Shown here in pieces: positions 46,733-57,242 of a stretch of DNA of 64,000 bases (positions within the stretch are counted from its first letter, which is position 1; every line of letters begins with the position of its first letter). Origin of the DNA: Conoideocrella luteorostrata. Its lineage: Eukaryota; Ascomycota; Sordariomycetes; Hypocreales; Clavicipitaceae. The position numbers were made by a program, and so were the translations under genes. The stretch spans positions 1-64,000 of the forward strand of contig JASWJB010000087.1 in the NCBI GenBank assembly GCA_032433595.1, in the 5' to 3' direction. A model generated the notes under the pieces. That model ran no database searches, was not told the origin of the DNA, and was given only the letters and a program-made list of their open reading frames with translations.

Positions 46733-48592
46733 TCAAGCCGGCACTGGATCCAGTAACAGCTCCTGCAGCACCTTCTTCATGGTAATGCGACTATGTGGAT
46801 TTGGCGTCAACATGTCCTTGATTAGGCGCTCCAGGCGGTCCCTGCTGCTGAGCTTCTCTCTGGCCTCAAACATCTCCTGTAGCCACGCTCGCATTTGGCT
46901 CACGGCGGGGTGACCATTGCCGTACTGCTTGTATGGTGCATTAGGGTTATTAATACCCGCTATTTGCCAGTACAGCGGCTTTGGGTGGTGTCTTCTGGCT
47001 CGGCTGTCGGGAAACGCGATCTTGCGGAGGACGTACAGCATCGTGATACCCAGCGCCCACACATCAGAAGCGGGGCCTCTCGACTTGGTCCCTATAAATT
47101 CTGGGGGCACGTAGTACGGGGTTCCTCCACCAGACGGGGAATTGGCGGCTGGTGTTGAGAGGCCGAAATCGCAAAGAACGGCGCCTCGTTCGGGCGAGTA
47201 CAAAATGTTAGCAGGCTTAATGTCGTTGTGCACCAGTTGTCTGCCGTGAATGTAGCCCAGCGCGCCGGCGATATCGCGTAGGATTCGCAGCGCATCGTCT
47301 CGGTTTCCCATGAAATAGTCGTTTTGTCTGCTTCTCCATCGATTCGCAGCTGTCAGATCTGGTGCATCAACATGTTCCATGTATAGGGAGAGATATCGCG
47401 CATCTCCTCCATAGTAGCGCACAATGGACTCGTGTTGTAAATCCTCCTGGCTCTGGCATTCACGCAACCACATGTCGGCTTGACGAATGACATTGCGCTC
47501 GTGAAGGTATGGTTTGTCGCCCGGATTGGTCACCCTGGTTTTGAGAACCTTGACCGTAACAATGTTGTCTGGAACATTGGAGTGACTCGCAGTATACACG
47601 GCCGACAAGGCCGTGGATGCGATCGGGTCGCGTTTGGTTAGTTGATACTCGTCCAGTTCACACACACCAGGCACAACAATGGTGTCGCCCTGCTCGGCGT
47701 CCAGGAGCGCATGTCCGCTAGAGGCAGAGAGCTCCTTGCTCTCTCTCCCGGGCAGGGGAAACACTAAAGGATCCGCGGATGGGCGCAAAAACATAATGAC
47801 GCCATCATCTGCCTGGCTAGAGGCATCGGAAATGCGGCGCTTGACTCTCTTCTCGTCGGCATCCGGACTCAAAGCTCGCTTCATGCTCGAGTTGCTGTTC
47901 GAGCTGGTCAAGGACGATGATTGATGAGGTAGAGCAGGTCGCGCCTGGTATAAGGTGACGGGTCGTTTTTCCAGAATGCGAAAGTCCAAAACGGCAATGT
48001 CACGAACCTTGATACGCCATGTTCCGGGTCGCAATGCCTTGATAAGCCCCGGGTTGATGATGTGGCTCTCGCTCGAAGGTGGGCTGCCCAAGGAAGTTTG
48101 CGAAATCTTGCGCAAAGAGAGAGGAACGTCGGACTTGTTGAGGAAGATGACCTTGTCACTTGCGGGGTCGTAATACAGTTCGCACCACAGAGGTGGGCGG
48201 GGAGAATCGTCCTGGCTTTCTCCTGGAATACGGACAGAAAATTTGATGTCTTTGGATGTCTGAGTCACAGCGAGCACCTTATGCTCGGGCTGCTCAGACG
48301 AGGCAACTTCAGCACGAAGCGCGAGCCACTGGCAATTGTCGCTTCCCGGACTTACGGATCGTGTGCTGTTCAATTTGGTGAGCGGCCGCACGAGAATACG
48401 GATACCTTGTTTGTGGTGGTGGTCCTCGACCTGCAAGACATCGAGTGGGACATGCTCGTCATTCGAGACAGCGCCGGGTGCCTCAACACGGATGCCCTTG
48501 AAGCGAGCATCAATCTCGGACTGAGAAAAAGGCTCAGTCCGTTCCTCCGAGACTTCCTCTGAGGCGGCCTCAGGCTTGTGCTCGGCCGCCAT
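46733..48592 (-). CDS. Divergent non-RD protein kinase with N-terminal beta-rich (FHA-like) region
   Basis: Single exon of 619 residues from ATG 48592 (MAAEHKPEAASEEV). The frame is open to 48799 and a longer N-terminus is possible. Residues about 60-240 look beta-rich (PPLWCELYYDPASDKVIFLN, then LRPGTWRIKVRDIAVLDFRI) and resemble an FHA-type domain, which is an inference. The kinase domain runs from about 330 to the end. The lysine of VAIK is present (VTVKVLK). The catalytic loop reads LVHNDIKPANILY (about residue 452), so Asp is kept but the HRD arginine is replaced by Asn. The metal-binding CDFGLS (about 472) and PPEF are intact. The glycine-rich loop is degenerate (IASTALSAVY). Catalysis is plausible but activation-loop control would be atypical. 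No orthologue name can be given. Confidence 0.85.
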   Translation of the reverse strand: MAAEHKPEAASEEVSEERTEPFSQSEIDARFKGIRVEAPGAVSNDEHVPLDVLQVEDHHHKQGIRILVRPLTKLNSTRSVSPGSDNCQWLALRAEVASSEQPEHKVLAVTQTSKDIKFSVRIPGESQDDSPRPPLWCELYYDPASDKVIFLNKSDVPLSLRKISQTSLGSPPSSESHIINPGLIKALRPGTWRIKVRDIAVLDFRILEKRPVTLYQARPALPHQSSSLTSSNSNSSMKRALSPDADEKRVKRRISDASSQADDGVIMFLRPSADPLVFPLPGRESKELSASSGHALLDAEQGDTIVVPGVCELDEYQLTKRDPIASTALSAVYTASHSNVPDNIVTVKVLKTRVTNPGDKPYLHERNVIRQADMWLRECQSQEDLQHESIVRYYGGDARYLSLYMEHVDAPDLTAANRWRSRQNDYFMGNRDDALRILRDIAGALGYIHGRQLVHNDIKPANILYSPERGAVLCDFGLSTPAANSPSGGGTPYYVPPEFIGTKSRGPASDVWALGITMLYVLRKIAFPDSRARRHHPKPLYWQIAGINNPNAPYKQYGNGHPAVSQMRAWLQEMFEAREKLSSRDRLERLIKDMLTPNPHSRITMKKVLQELLLDPVPA

Positions 48593-50919
48593 GGGAAGAG
48601 GTAGTTGACGATGCCTAGCAGTACGTGCCCATGTGGATTTGGGAAGATGATGATGTATGTAGGCAGCAAGCGGGCCGTTCGTAATGCTGCGAAAGCGACT
48701 TGAAGAGAGTGTACATGCGGTGGTGTCTGGCGGGACGGGACCAGCGGGGGAGGGGCGGGAGCTGGACTTGGGGCTGAGGCCAGACCTGGAGGACTTCAAC
48801 GGCTCCAGCGTGGGCGAACGGGCGACCCGTTAGGGTCCGGCCAGGCAGAAGCACGGCGAACGCTGGGGAACAGGTAGAGGGTACTTTTGGCTAAGTGCTG
48901 ACCGAGGGCTGGCCAACCTAAGAGGTGGTCGGTGACTGCTGTTGGTGTTGGTTGACGCAGCGCGCGGTTGTTGGGGTTGGCGGCTAATCAAAGTACCTGA
49001 GTACTTGTCAGTTGAGATGTGGCTTGGCCTCCCGTAATGGAGGGTATCTTGATGGATGAGTTGTCAAACAAAGAGCGCTCGAGAACGGTCGAAAAAATAA
49101 GAGAATAGGATGCAAAACGGCCAACGATAAATATGGCTGGTCATTGCAGGGCATAAATGCAGGAACGAAAGGCTCAATAAGGTAATAGGCCAGCCTTTTT
49201 GCGACCCATAAACACATTTGACGCCTGTCAACGTGAGGTGCCCAGGTGAGGAGCCTGTAGCCTGGGAGGCCTGCTGATGAGAGGCTCGCTCAAGTCTGCC
49301 TGCGCTTATAGGTTCGACAGGTACAGCCTCACCCTCAGGAGGCAGCGTCATCGATGGCACAAGGCAACAGCCGACAATAGAGTGAGTACACTCGTGCCTT
49401 TTGTGGCGACGCGCTCCCACGGTCAGCCCTAGGTAGCTCGGAGGAATACTCGCCATTGGTCGAGCACACGCTCACCAAATGATGTCAGGATATGCTTCTT
49501 ACGATGGATATGGCGGAGATACATAAGAGGCAGCGTAGCACCCAGACCAGCATGTGGGATTTTCTGTCTCGTTTTCTTTCTTGCTATGTTCCTGCAGTGC
49601 GTGCACGCCTCGCAGTAGTTGTAATCAATGTCCACCGGAGTATTTGCGATGTCTTTTGATTTTGCGACGTGGTATAGGGTTGGAGTCATCGCACTTCGTG
49701 GAGTTCTAATTTTAGATCATCACTCGTTATGTTGAGAAGAGAGGGCATTATAGAAATAAATGCCTCAATAATTGTGTCACTGAGAGCCAACAGCAACTTC
49801 GCAACTTGACATACTCGGAATTGAATAATATTTGAAAATTGTGGTGACAAAAGTTTTCCACCGAGACCTTGAGCAGAGCAGTCGGAGACTCTGCACGTCA
49901 TGTGCAGGATGGCCCTCGTGCGCAGGTCTTGAAATTGGTGGTGCAGATGATGCTCCTGTGGCCGCTGGTGCCACCTCGGAAACTGCACCGCCCCACGAAT
50001 GGTGGGTGGCTGGCGTATTCCGGTAAGCTGACGAGCGTAAGCAACCGTATTCTCAGGAGGGGTTGTAGTCAACGGAGAAAGGGGGTCTAAATGAAGTCTT
50101 ATGCACTCCAAAACACTCCCACTTCGGCATGCCAGGAGTTTGAATTACAATCGTTGAGAGCCTCTAGCAAACCATTAACTACAGAATGCCCATCAACTAG
50201 TTACTTCGTACTCCGTATGGAGTATGATCTCCCAGACGGGCTTACTGTTCTCCTTACTGACTAAGCGGCTAGGTCTTCTCGGTTGTTCTAGCCCTCTGTT
50301 TCAGCCTCAGTCGCTTCAGCCACAGCTCTAGAACAGTGTAGGAACGGTGAGGTATTACTGTTTTGTCCGAAATGGAGGATGTAAAGTGTCTCCGGTTGGC
50401 CCTATTGGGCTCCGCATTGGTTCCACCTACTGCCCCATCATTGGTATGAGGACAGCGCAGCAACATATTCATTGGTCCATGAAAGAGGCGGTGGTGTGGT
50501 CCGTGAAACATGGCGTCCAATGAAAAATTGTTTTCATGGCTGCCTCAGGCCGCAGTGCGCATACCCTTGCGATTGTGAACACGACGTCGAGATATGTTGC
50601 TACTACGCGCTCCCCCGGCTCGCTGGCCGACTGTTTTCGTCACCGCGCCCACAGTGACCAACCTCCAATCTCCCCAGCTGAACTCCCTTTTGCATGATAC
50701 ACAATCTCTAACAACTACGATCAAGACGCCAAGCACACAACAAACAGTTGCCAGCAAATTGTCGCCATGGACCTGAGTACATCACCCAAGATCTAGATGC
50801 GCCCTATGTGCAAACAGCACAGGAGGCGTTGACACGCAACTCCCCGGACGGGCTCTCGCCCTCTCTGTGTCCATTTTCCTCGTCGTACCCGCCGAAGTCA
50901 TTACTCCTCATCGCTTACG
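48593..50919. other. Intergenic, weak unassigned ORFs on minus strand
   Basis: Long divergent promoter region. Minus-strand ORFs at 49686-50111, 49429-49689 and 49064-49456 follow one another and one contains a CEACTHCRN cysteine pattern, but I recognise no family and cannot join them by convincing splices. A TACTCCGTA copy lies at 50208. Confidence 0.35.
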
Positions 50920-52230
50920 ATGGAGGACCCGGCTTGGGCCTGGCCGGCCTGGAAGTTTGACATGAAGAGAGATGACCTCTTTACCACTCTACATGATCAG
51001 TATAATACATTCTCATATACGCTCCAAGACCCCGAAGCCTTTCACCACGACGTCTACGAAATCTCTCGCGATGCCGACACTGCGGACGAGTTTCATCGGT
51101 TGATGGCTGGCCGACGGCAGATGCGTATCCGTGAGCTCAACGAGTCTCTGGAGACGCTGGCCGTCGAGATCATCGCTAACCCGAAGCTTATGGGCACTGA
51201 ACAGTGGCATCATGCCCTGCAGTTATTCCGAACAAAGTCGTATGATTCTATTGTTCGCTACTTTGCAAGCTATCTTCCCGATGACTATGTCGATCGTCAC
51301 GATACAAACTCTACCTCGTCATCATCATTCTCCGAGACCGATACTATCAGCACCGCGGCCAGCAGCGTCGACGATGCCCCGTCGCCTTTCATAGACGATG
51401 ATTTCTTCCCTAACGGTCCTGCTGTGACCGCTGAACCCTACTGTACATTCACTAAGCAACCACTGAGCCCTAGTACTGATGAAGCCTGGACTCTTCACAA
51501 CATCGAGTGCTCGACTAAAGATGATGCTCATCGCAAGTCTAGCCCTCATGAACCCCTGTCACCTCCACATTCTGAAGCGGCGCAGTCAGAGCATTCTGCG
51601 TCATCACCGCCGTCAGACGCAGAGACGAACGACTTCTCGACGAATCCCCCTTCACGATCCATGTCGTTCTCTGGATCGGAGTCTGGGCAGCTCATCCCTG
51701 AATTGATCCGTCGACGAAATCTCGAAGAGGATTCTGATGAGACGTCACAGTCGGACGATTGTGATTCTGCGATCACATCCGTGTGTGACTCTATCGAGAG
51801 TCCATGTATAGTTGATACTTTCAACGGAGATATACTCCCTAAACATAGTGCTGGTGGTGATGTTATTGACTTTGAAGAAGAAGAGGAAGATTTCCCTACC
51901 GCACAGTACCCTGATGATGAGTTCGATTACCTTGATTTTACACATACCCCATCTTGCCACGATACCCTAGATTCCGATACCCCAACACCCCGACCAGAAG
52001 CAGCTAAAGCGGCTACCGCATCATATACGGAGTTCCGGTCCGTCATTTCGAAAAAAGCACCATCATCACCCCATCGCTCACCATCACCAAAGTCTTTCTT
52101 GTCTAATCGAGAAGCTGGATCTTCAACGTGTGGAGTCCGGAGGAGTCCGGAGGAGTCGTTGAGCAAAATCCAAAAGCCTGTACAGGATTTGACAAGGAAG
52201 CGGCCAAAGGCTAGAAGAAGGATGGACTAG
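50920..52230 (+). CDS. Uncharacterised protein with ordered N-terminus and acidic disordered tail
   Basis: Single exon, 436 residues. I do not recognise a named family. The first 130 residues look folded and helical (WKFDMKRDDLFTTLHDQYNT, then FHHDVYEISRDADTADEFHR and ETLAVEIIANPKLMGTEQWH), ending before a Ser/Asp-rich disordered region that fills the rest. An acidic patch (DFEEEEEDFPTAQYPDDEFD) lies near residue 315. The C-terminus is basic (RKRPKARRRMD), a possible nuclear-localisation signal. Composition and length suggest a regulatory or scaffold protein of filamentous ascomycetes. The first ATG of the frame is used as start, with short upstream ORFs only. It is divergent from the kinase gene with about 2.3 kb between starts. 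Confidence 0.75.
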   Translation: MEDPAWAWPAWKFDMKRDDLFTTLHDQYNTFSYTLQDPEAFHHDVYEISRDADTADEFHRLMAGRRQMRIRELNESLETLAVEIIANPKLMGTEQWHHALQLFRTKSYDSIVRYFASYLPDDYVDRHDTNSTSSSSFSETDTISTAASSVDDAPSPFIDDDFFPNGPAVTAEPYCTFTKQPLSPSTDEAWTLHNIECSTKDDAHRKSSPHEPLSPPHSEAAQSEHSASSPPSDAETNDFSTNPPSRSMSFSGSESGQLIPELIRRRNLEEDSDETSQSDDCDSAITSVCDSIESPCIVDTFNGDILPKHSAGGDVIDFEEEEEDFPTAQYPDDEFDYLDFTHTPSCHDTLDSDTPTPRPEAAKAATASYTEFRSVISKKAPSSPHRSPSPKSFLSNREAGSSTCGVRRSPEESLSKIQKPVQDLTRKRPKARRRMD

Positions 52231-55200
52231 GACTTGGAGGCAAGCCTACTGTATATATGTGAAACTACATGTACATATCCTGTATCCTATGACGCTAACG
52301 ACGATATACCTCTAACCACACACATGTTCAATACTGCCAGGCGCAGTTCTAAATCAATGTGATGTCATGTGCCAGGCACGTTCAGGAACAAATGTCCACG
52401 AATTCCACACGCAAAACGGAGTTTTTTTTTTTTTTTTGACTAGTCAACAGGTCAACACGAAGCTGTGGGACCTGTATTTAGACTCAAGGTGAGTACATAG
52501 TTTCCTTGTAATGAATGCTACGCGTGCGAGACGTGATCAGTGGGCAGCCCCTGACAGCAATCACGGCGTTGAGGTGGTCAGGTGGTCAGGTGGCGCATCT
52601 TGGTGGTGACCCGAAGGCGGCACCAATGCAGGTCACGGGCGGGGAGGATCCGCCTTATGCAGCTCATTTGAACAATGGCGAGTGCCACAGGTGATTAATG
52701 TTGGAGATTGACGAAACAGAATGAGCAATGCAAATGATTCTATATTTCTTGGACTACTGTTGACGTCATGATGGAGGTCGAACGCGTTGTGGCGTTTGGT
52801 TTTTGAGTGTAGGTCGATGGAGCCTCAACTTGTACTCATCATGGTTAGGAGACATGTCTACTATACAGGACATGATCCTGCGGTAAGTAAAAAGAAGAGA
52901 AAGTATGCTTTCAAAACGTGGTTTTCTGCTACTATATACTGTAACGATAATTCTATCGCCGCTTGCTATATAAGGTACCTCTGGTTTTATATCCTGCTCT
53001 TTAAGATAAGATAGGGGACACTCAGTGCGTTGTATCGTCGATACAACAAGAACGGTACAGACATACAAGTAGGTAGCGGTACTTGTAATGGGGGCCATAT
53101 CCCCTTTGAATGATGCCAAGCTGCCAGTAAGCATGGTGTGCCTGTAGGCGCCCATGATTTAGGCAACTGCAGGGCAGCCAGCATATAATTAAAGTACGAA
53201 CGGCTCCGTCATCTGGCTCACGTAGAAGGACGAAAGTTTACCAAGCAGCAGTCAGCTCCGCGAGATGGCATATTCTAAACATACTATACTGCCACATGCC
53301 TGTGCATATTTAGGAGACTGCGAAATGCATGTTTCGCTATACTTTGATGGGCCGCTACAAGATGAACATGATAGAGCGAGCCGGTGATCAACGAAACCGC
53401 GCCCCCGAACGATTCGTGACCAGGAATCCAAAAATGGAAACATGTTCTCATTCTCCCAGAGCTGCGACATGAAGAGCAAAACGCCCCCCCCCCCCCGAAC
53501 CGAAAGCAATAGTATTGCGGCTGGAGAGTTTGGGGGCAGTTCGTGTGTTTCATGCAGGCATCTTCAGACACGACTGACTGGATTTTGGGCAGAGCTCCGT
53601 TTGGGGCGGGGTTTGTGCTTCCGGCCGGAAGGACGAGCTGGCAGGACTAGCAATGGACAAAAGGGAGGGAGGTTATTGACTGTAATTCAGATTCGGCAAT
53701 AAGGTTAAGTTTACTTGCTGCCATCTGTGCAATGTCGGATGATGGGACCAAAAAGAAAAAGAAGCGTAAACTCTAGAAGGTTATACCAGACGCTTGTGCG
53801 GCTTCAGCAAATAGTTCTATCGAGTGATAAGCGAGATACTAACCAGATCGATGCCAAGAGATGCAAAGCCATGCGAGTCAGGAGCCAGCCCTCGGCGAAC
53901 TACTGAACCTCCCTTCGTCTTGGCGATTCCCGCCTGAAGACTAAAAAAAAAAAAGTACAAAGTAAATAAAAAGTATGCTAATGTTTTGCAGTCCCTGCGC
54001 GGGAACATCAAACCCCGTTCTGTTCTCTTGCTTGGATGGAGCCCCCCCCCCCCCCCCCCCTGTTCTGTTCTAAGTGCTGAGTTGGACAAACAGCAATGCG
54101 GGACAACTTCAGACACGGGAAGTCGCTTTGCCTGACCGAGAATAGGCGAAGCAGGGCTGTGCTCGGATCGAAATTTCAAATGTGGCGCGCTATGCATGGC
54201 CATGGAAGTGTCATGCAGTTACAGTCGGGATGGCAACGATGCCCGGATTTCTTGGCGATTGGCGACGGGAAATGAAATGACGGAGATGAGAAAATTTTAA
54301 CTTTTTAGCGACGTAGGATACATAGCTAAGAGAGGCAGGCGCTTGGGCTTTTGTGCTTAACGATGGGCGCATATATCGGCCGAAAGGTGAAGTATTGGGC
54401 TGCGGGGAGAGGGGGGATGTAGATGTATGTACGTACGTACGTATGTGTGTATGTGTGTATGTATGTATTTGTGTATGTGTGTATGTGTGTATGTATGGAT
54501 GCGGAGGTGAACTGTGTGGTTGTGACGGGCTCTATTGTATTGCATCGTACTGTATTGTATTGTAGATAAACTACCTATGTATAGTGTATATGTTATCTGT
54601 AGTTAATGTCAGAGAGACAGGCACAGCACTGCCGAGATCAATCTGCACGATTGGCAGATTCCCGCAGATTGCGCAATGGAACGCCGCGGTCGATAGCGAC
54701 GAAATAAACCGCGCTATCTACTCCGTACGGGCCGGCCTGATATCGAAAGCACAAATTTTGTCGGCAGGGGTAATAACCACTCCTTGCCGCAGTACTTTAC
54801 ACAATGATGCTCCGTATAAGTCAAGTACAGCAAGTACTGACTAACTAGTGCTCCACAGGTAAGTCTCCAAGCAATATGTGTCAGATGGAAGCGCAGGGGT
54901 GGCAGTGGCGGTGGGGACGGGCATCTTGACACGCGAGCGCAGCGCCGCACGGTCCGTCTCTTCAGGTGCCTGGCCTAGTGGGCAAGGGCTTTTGGCTGGA
55001 TTGGGGCATGCGCCGCCCAAATCCAAAACGCCAGCCTTACAGTTCCACCTCCTTGAACCCCAGGGAATATCGTAATGACTTGCACGAGTATTGTGTTGTA
55101 TTGCGATGTACGGCAGTGTAAGGCGCTCCGCAGAGCAGAGGATGTAGTATTCTACCTGGAGTCACCGTGGGCCGGAGTCAGCACGTCGTACATACGTACT

Positions 55201-56160
55201 CCGCAGTGAAGCAAGTACCCAGCCAGGCGAAGTACGGAGTATGTACTCCGTACTAGTAGGTACCTATGGAGTTGGCCAGACCGTCACCATTCGCCAAGTT
55301 CCGATTCGGGACTCCATGGCAACCAGGGAAGTCATGGCCCTCAGCCGGCGGCGCCATCCGTCTCCAAGGTCCCCCCAACGTCACGTCGCGTACCAAGGGC
55401 ACAGGCGCAGGCACGGGCACCGGCTACTCATCAGACGTCTCATCAGAGTAATATGCCAGGCATGCATGGAACTTTTCCAAGGACGGCGTCTGCTCTAGTT
55501 GCCCCCTTTCGCATCGAAGTTGAGCGTGTCAGTAAACTAGGGTAACTAGTTAGTTGCCGTTACCTCAGTCATTTGTGACCGCACGGACGTGATTGGTCGC
55601 AGACCGTTCCGCAGCACTTTCCGGAGCACAACTGGACCGGACTGTCGACGCAGCGGCTCCATGAAACGCATCCTGTCACGATATCTTTCCCTCGAGGGGA
55701 TCCTCCATTGTTTTGACTGATCTCTCGACGATTATGCAGCCAATCATGGCTCTCGGGATGGGGTGCCCTCGGCTTCACGATCGCATCAAGTTCGTCTTTT
55801 TGGCTGGATACCACCTTGAGTGATGGTATTTCAGGACTACACTCTCGGGAACAGCTCATTCCATATGGATTTTATGGGGCATTGGCGTCCTTACGCGGGA
55901 TGGACGGGGGGCCAGGGAGCCGTACCGCACAGAGGAAATCTTTCACACCAGGACCATCGACTTTGGCCGACTTGTTCGGAACGGGGTCGAGGTTGAGGTT
56001 TGAAAAGTCGTTTCGATTTACAAAACTTGTCGGTGTGATCCACAGAGCGCTGGCTGATCACATGGACGAGTGGGAAAAAACGAGGCGTGGGAAACCAATT
56101 GCCGGCCTTCCTATGGATAAACAGCATGGTGGGTTTGTTGGAGTTGGCAACCTTCTCGAG
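52231..56160. other. Gene-free stretch with poly-C and GTAT repeats
   Basis: About 3.9 kb without a recognisable gene. It contains a poly-T run (about 52423-52437), poly-C runs of 13 (53484-53496) and 19 (54042-54060), the second flanked by TGTTCTGTTCT, and a GTAT/GTGT microsatellite. TACTCCGTA-type motifs lie at 54719, 55233 and 55244. An ORF at 55816-56343 overlaps the promoter of the next gene and is not supported. Confidence 0.45.
54417..54500 (+). repeat. GTAT/GTGT/GTAC microsatellite
   Basis: An interrupted tetranucleotide tract of GTAC, GTAT and GTGT units. It produces complementary Tyr/Val/Cys and His/Thr-repeat ORFs on the two strands that are not genes. Confidence 0.9.
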
Positions 56161-56167
56161 TATAAAG
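56161..56167 (+). promoter_or_regulatory. TATA box of the Egh16-like gene
   Basis: TATAAAG about 200 bp upstream of the ATG, followed by a pyrimidine-rich stretch (CTTCTCTTCTCGTTC and further C/T blocks), the layout typical of strongly expressed filamentous-fungal genes. Function inferred from position. Confidence 0.5.
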
Positions 56168-56360
56168 GACTCGCGATGGCCTCACTTCTCTTCTCGTTCT
56201 GTTCCCTCTCATCACCAACCACTTCAGCTACAGGACACTTGCAAAGCAGCTTCTTTTCCTTCTTCTTCCACTTAATCTTCACCCTCTTCTCTCCTGCCGG
56301 CCAGGTTATTAATAACTTTTTTTTTTTAATCAACCCAATTTAACAAAAATCATAACCAAA

Positions 56361-57242
56361 ATGTCTCTCAAGACCATCTTCGCTACCTCCGCCGTCCTGG
56401 CTGCCCAGCTCGTCTCTGGTCACAGTGTCATCACCAACGCTGTCGGCAACGCTGGTGGCTCTGGCATGGCTCTCGGAGTCGTCTCCTCCACTCCTCGTGA
56501 TGGAACTCGCCGCAACCCCTTCCAGCAGGACGCCACTCGCTTCCGTGGCGCAACCAGCAGCAGCACTGGCGAGACTGTCGGCGCCGGAGCCAACAGCGTC
56601 GAGGAGGGCACCGCCAAGATCATGTCCGAGACTGGTGATTCTCTCCCTCAAGTTACCCCCGGTGGTGAGCTCACCATGACCTTGCACCAGGTCAACGCTG
56701 ATGGTGCCGGTCCTTACACCTGCATGATCAACGGCGACGGTACCGCCCAGTCGTGGCAGAACATCCAGGTCACCCAGAACGTTGCTGGCAACCAGCGTGG
56801 CCGTAACAACGGTGGCAATGCTTCCGACATCCCTCTCAAGGTTGCCATCCCGGCTGACCAGAAGTGTACTGGTACCGTTGCTGGCCAGAACAACGTCTGT
56901 ATGGTTCGTTGCCAGAACCCTGCTCGTGCTGGTCCCTTCGGTGGCGTCATTCCTGTCCAGATGGCCCAGGCTGCCGGCGCTCCTGCCAACGGCGCTGCTC
57001 CTGCCAACGGTGCTGCTCCTGCCGGCGGCGCTGCTCCTGCGAAAGGCGCCGCTCCCGCTGCCGCTCCCGCCACCGGAGCTGCTCCCGCCACCGGCACCAA
57101 GGCCGGAAAGGCCGGAAAGGCTGCTGGCAAGCGTGCTGGCAAGAACAACAACAACGACAACAACAACAACAAGAAGCGCGACGCTGGTGCCTTCATCAAG
57201 CGCATCGACGCCAAGACTCGAGCCATCGAGTTCACCGCATAA
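56361..57242 (+). CDS. Egh16-like (GEgh16/MAS family) secreted protein with repetitive tail
   Basis: Single exon, 293 residues. A 20-residue signal peptide ([20 protein letters not shown]) precedes [20 protein letters not shown], so the mature chain is predicted to start with histidine. The core has the family's [30 protein letters not shown], and the C-terminal pair CTGT...[16 protein letters not shown], four cysteines in all. The family (GEgh16 of powdery mildew, MAS1/MAS3 of rice blast) is expressed in infection structures; its biochemical role is not established. The last 100 residues are lineage-specific: [12 protein letters not shown] repeats, then a Lys/Gly/Asn-rich stretch and a [11 protein letters not shown] segment with dibasic Kex2-like sites. 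Codon use is strongly biased to C-ending codons compared with neighbours, and with the TATA box this suggests high expression. Confidence 0.93.
   Translation: MSLKTIFATSAVLAAQLVSGHSVITNAVGNAGGSGMALGVVSSTPRDGTRRNPFQQDATRFRGATSSSTGETVGAGANSVEEGTAKIMSETGDSLPQVTPGGELTMTLHQVNADGAGPYTCMINGDGTAQSWQNIQVTQNVAGNQRGRNNGGNASDIPLKVAIPADQKCTGTVAGQNNVCMVRCQNPARAGPFGGVIPVQMAQAAGAPANGAAPANGAAPAGGAAPAKGAAPAAAPATGAAPATGTKAGKAGKAAGKRAGKNNNNDNNNNKKRDAGAFIKRIDAKTRAIEFTA

Noticed and set aside
55816..56343. 175-codon plus-strand ORF
   Set aside because: It overlaps the TATA box and pyrimidine-rich 5' region of the Egh16-like gene and ends in a low-complexity Phe/Ile tail.
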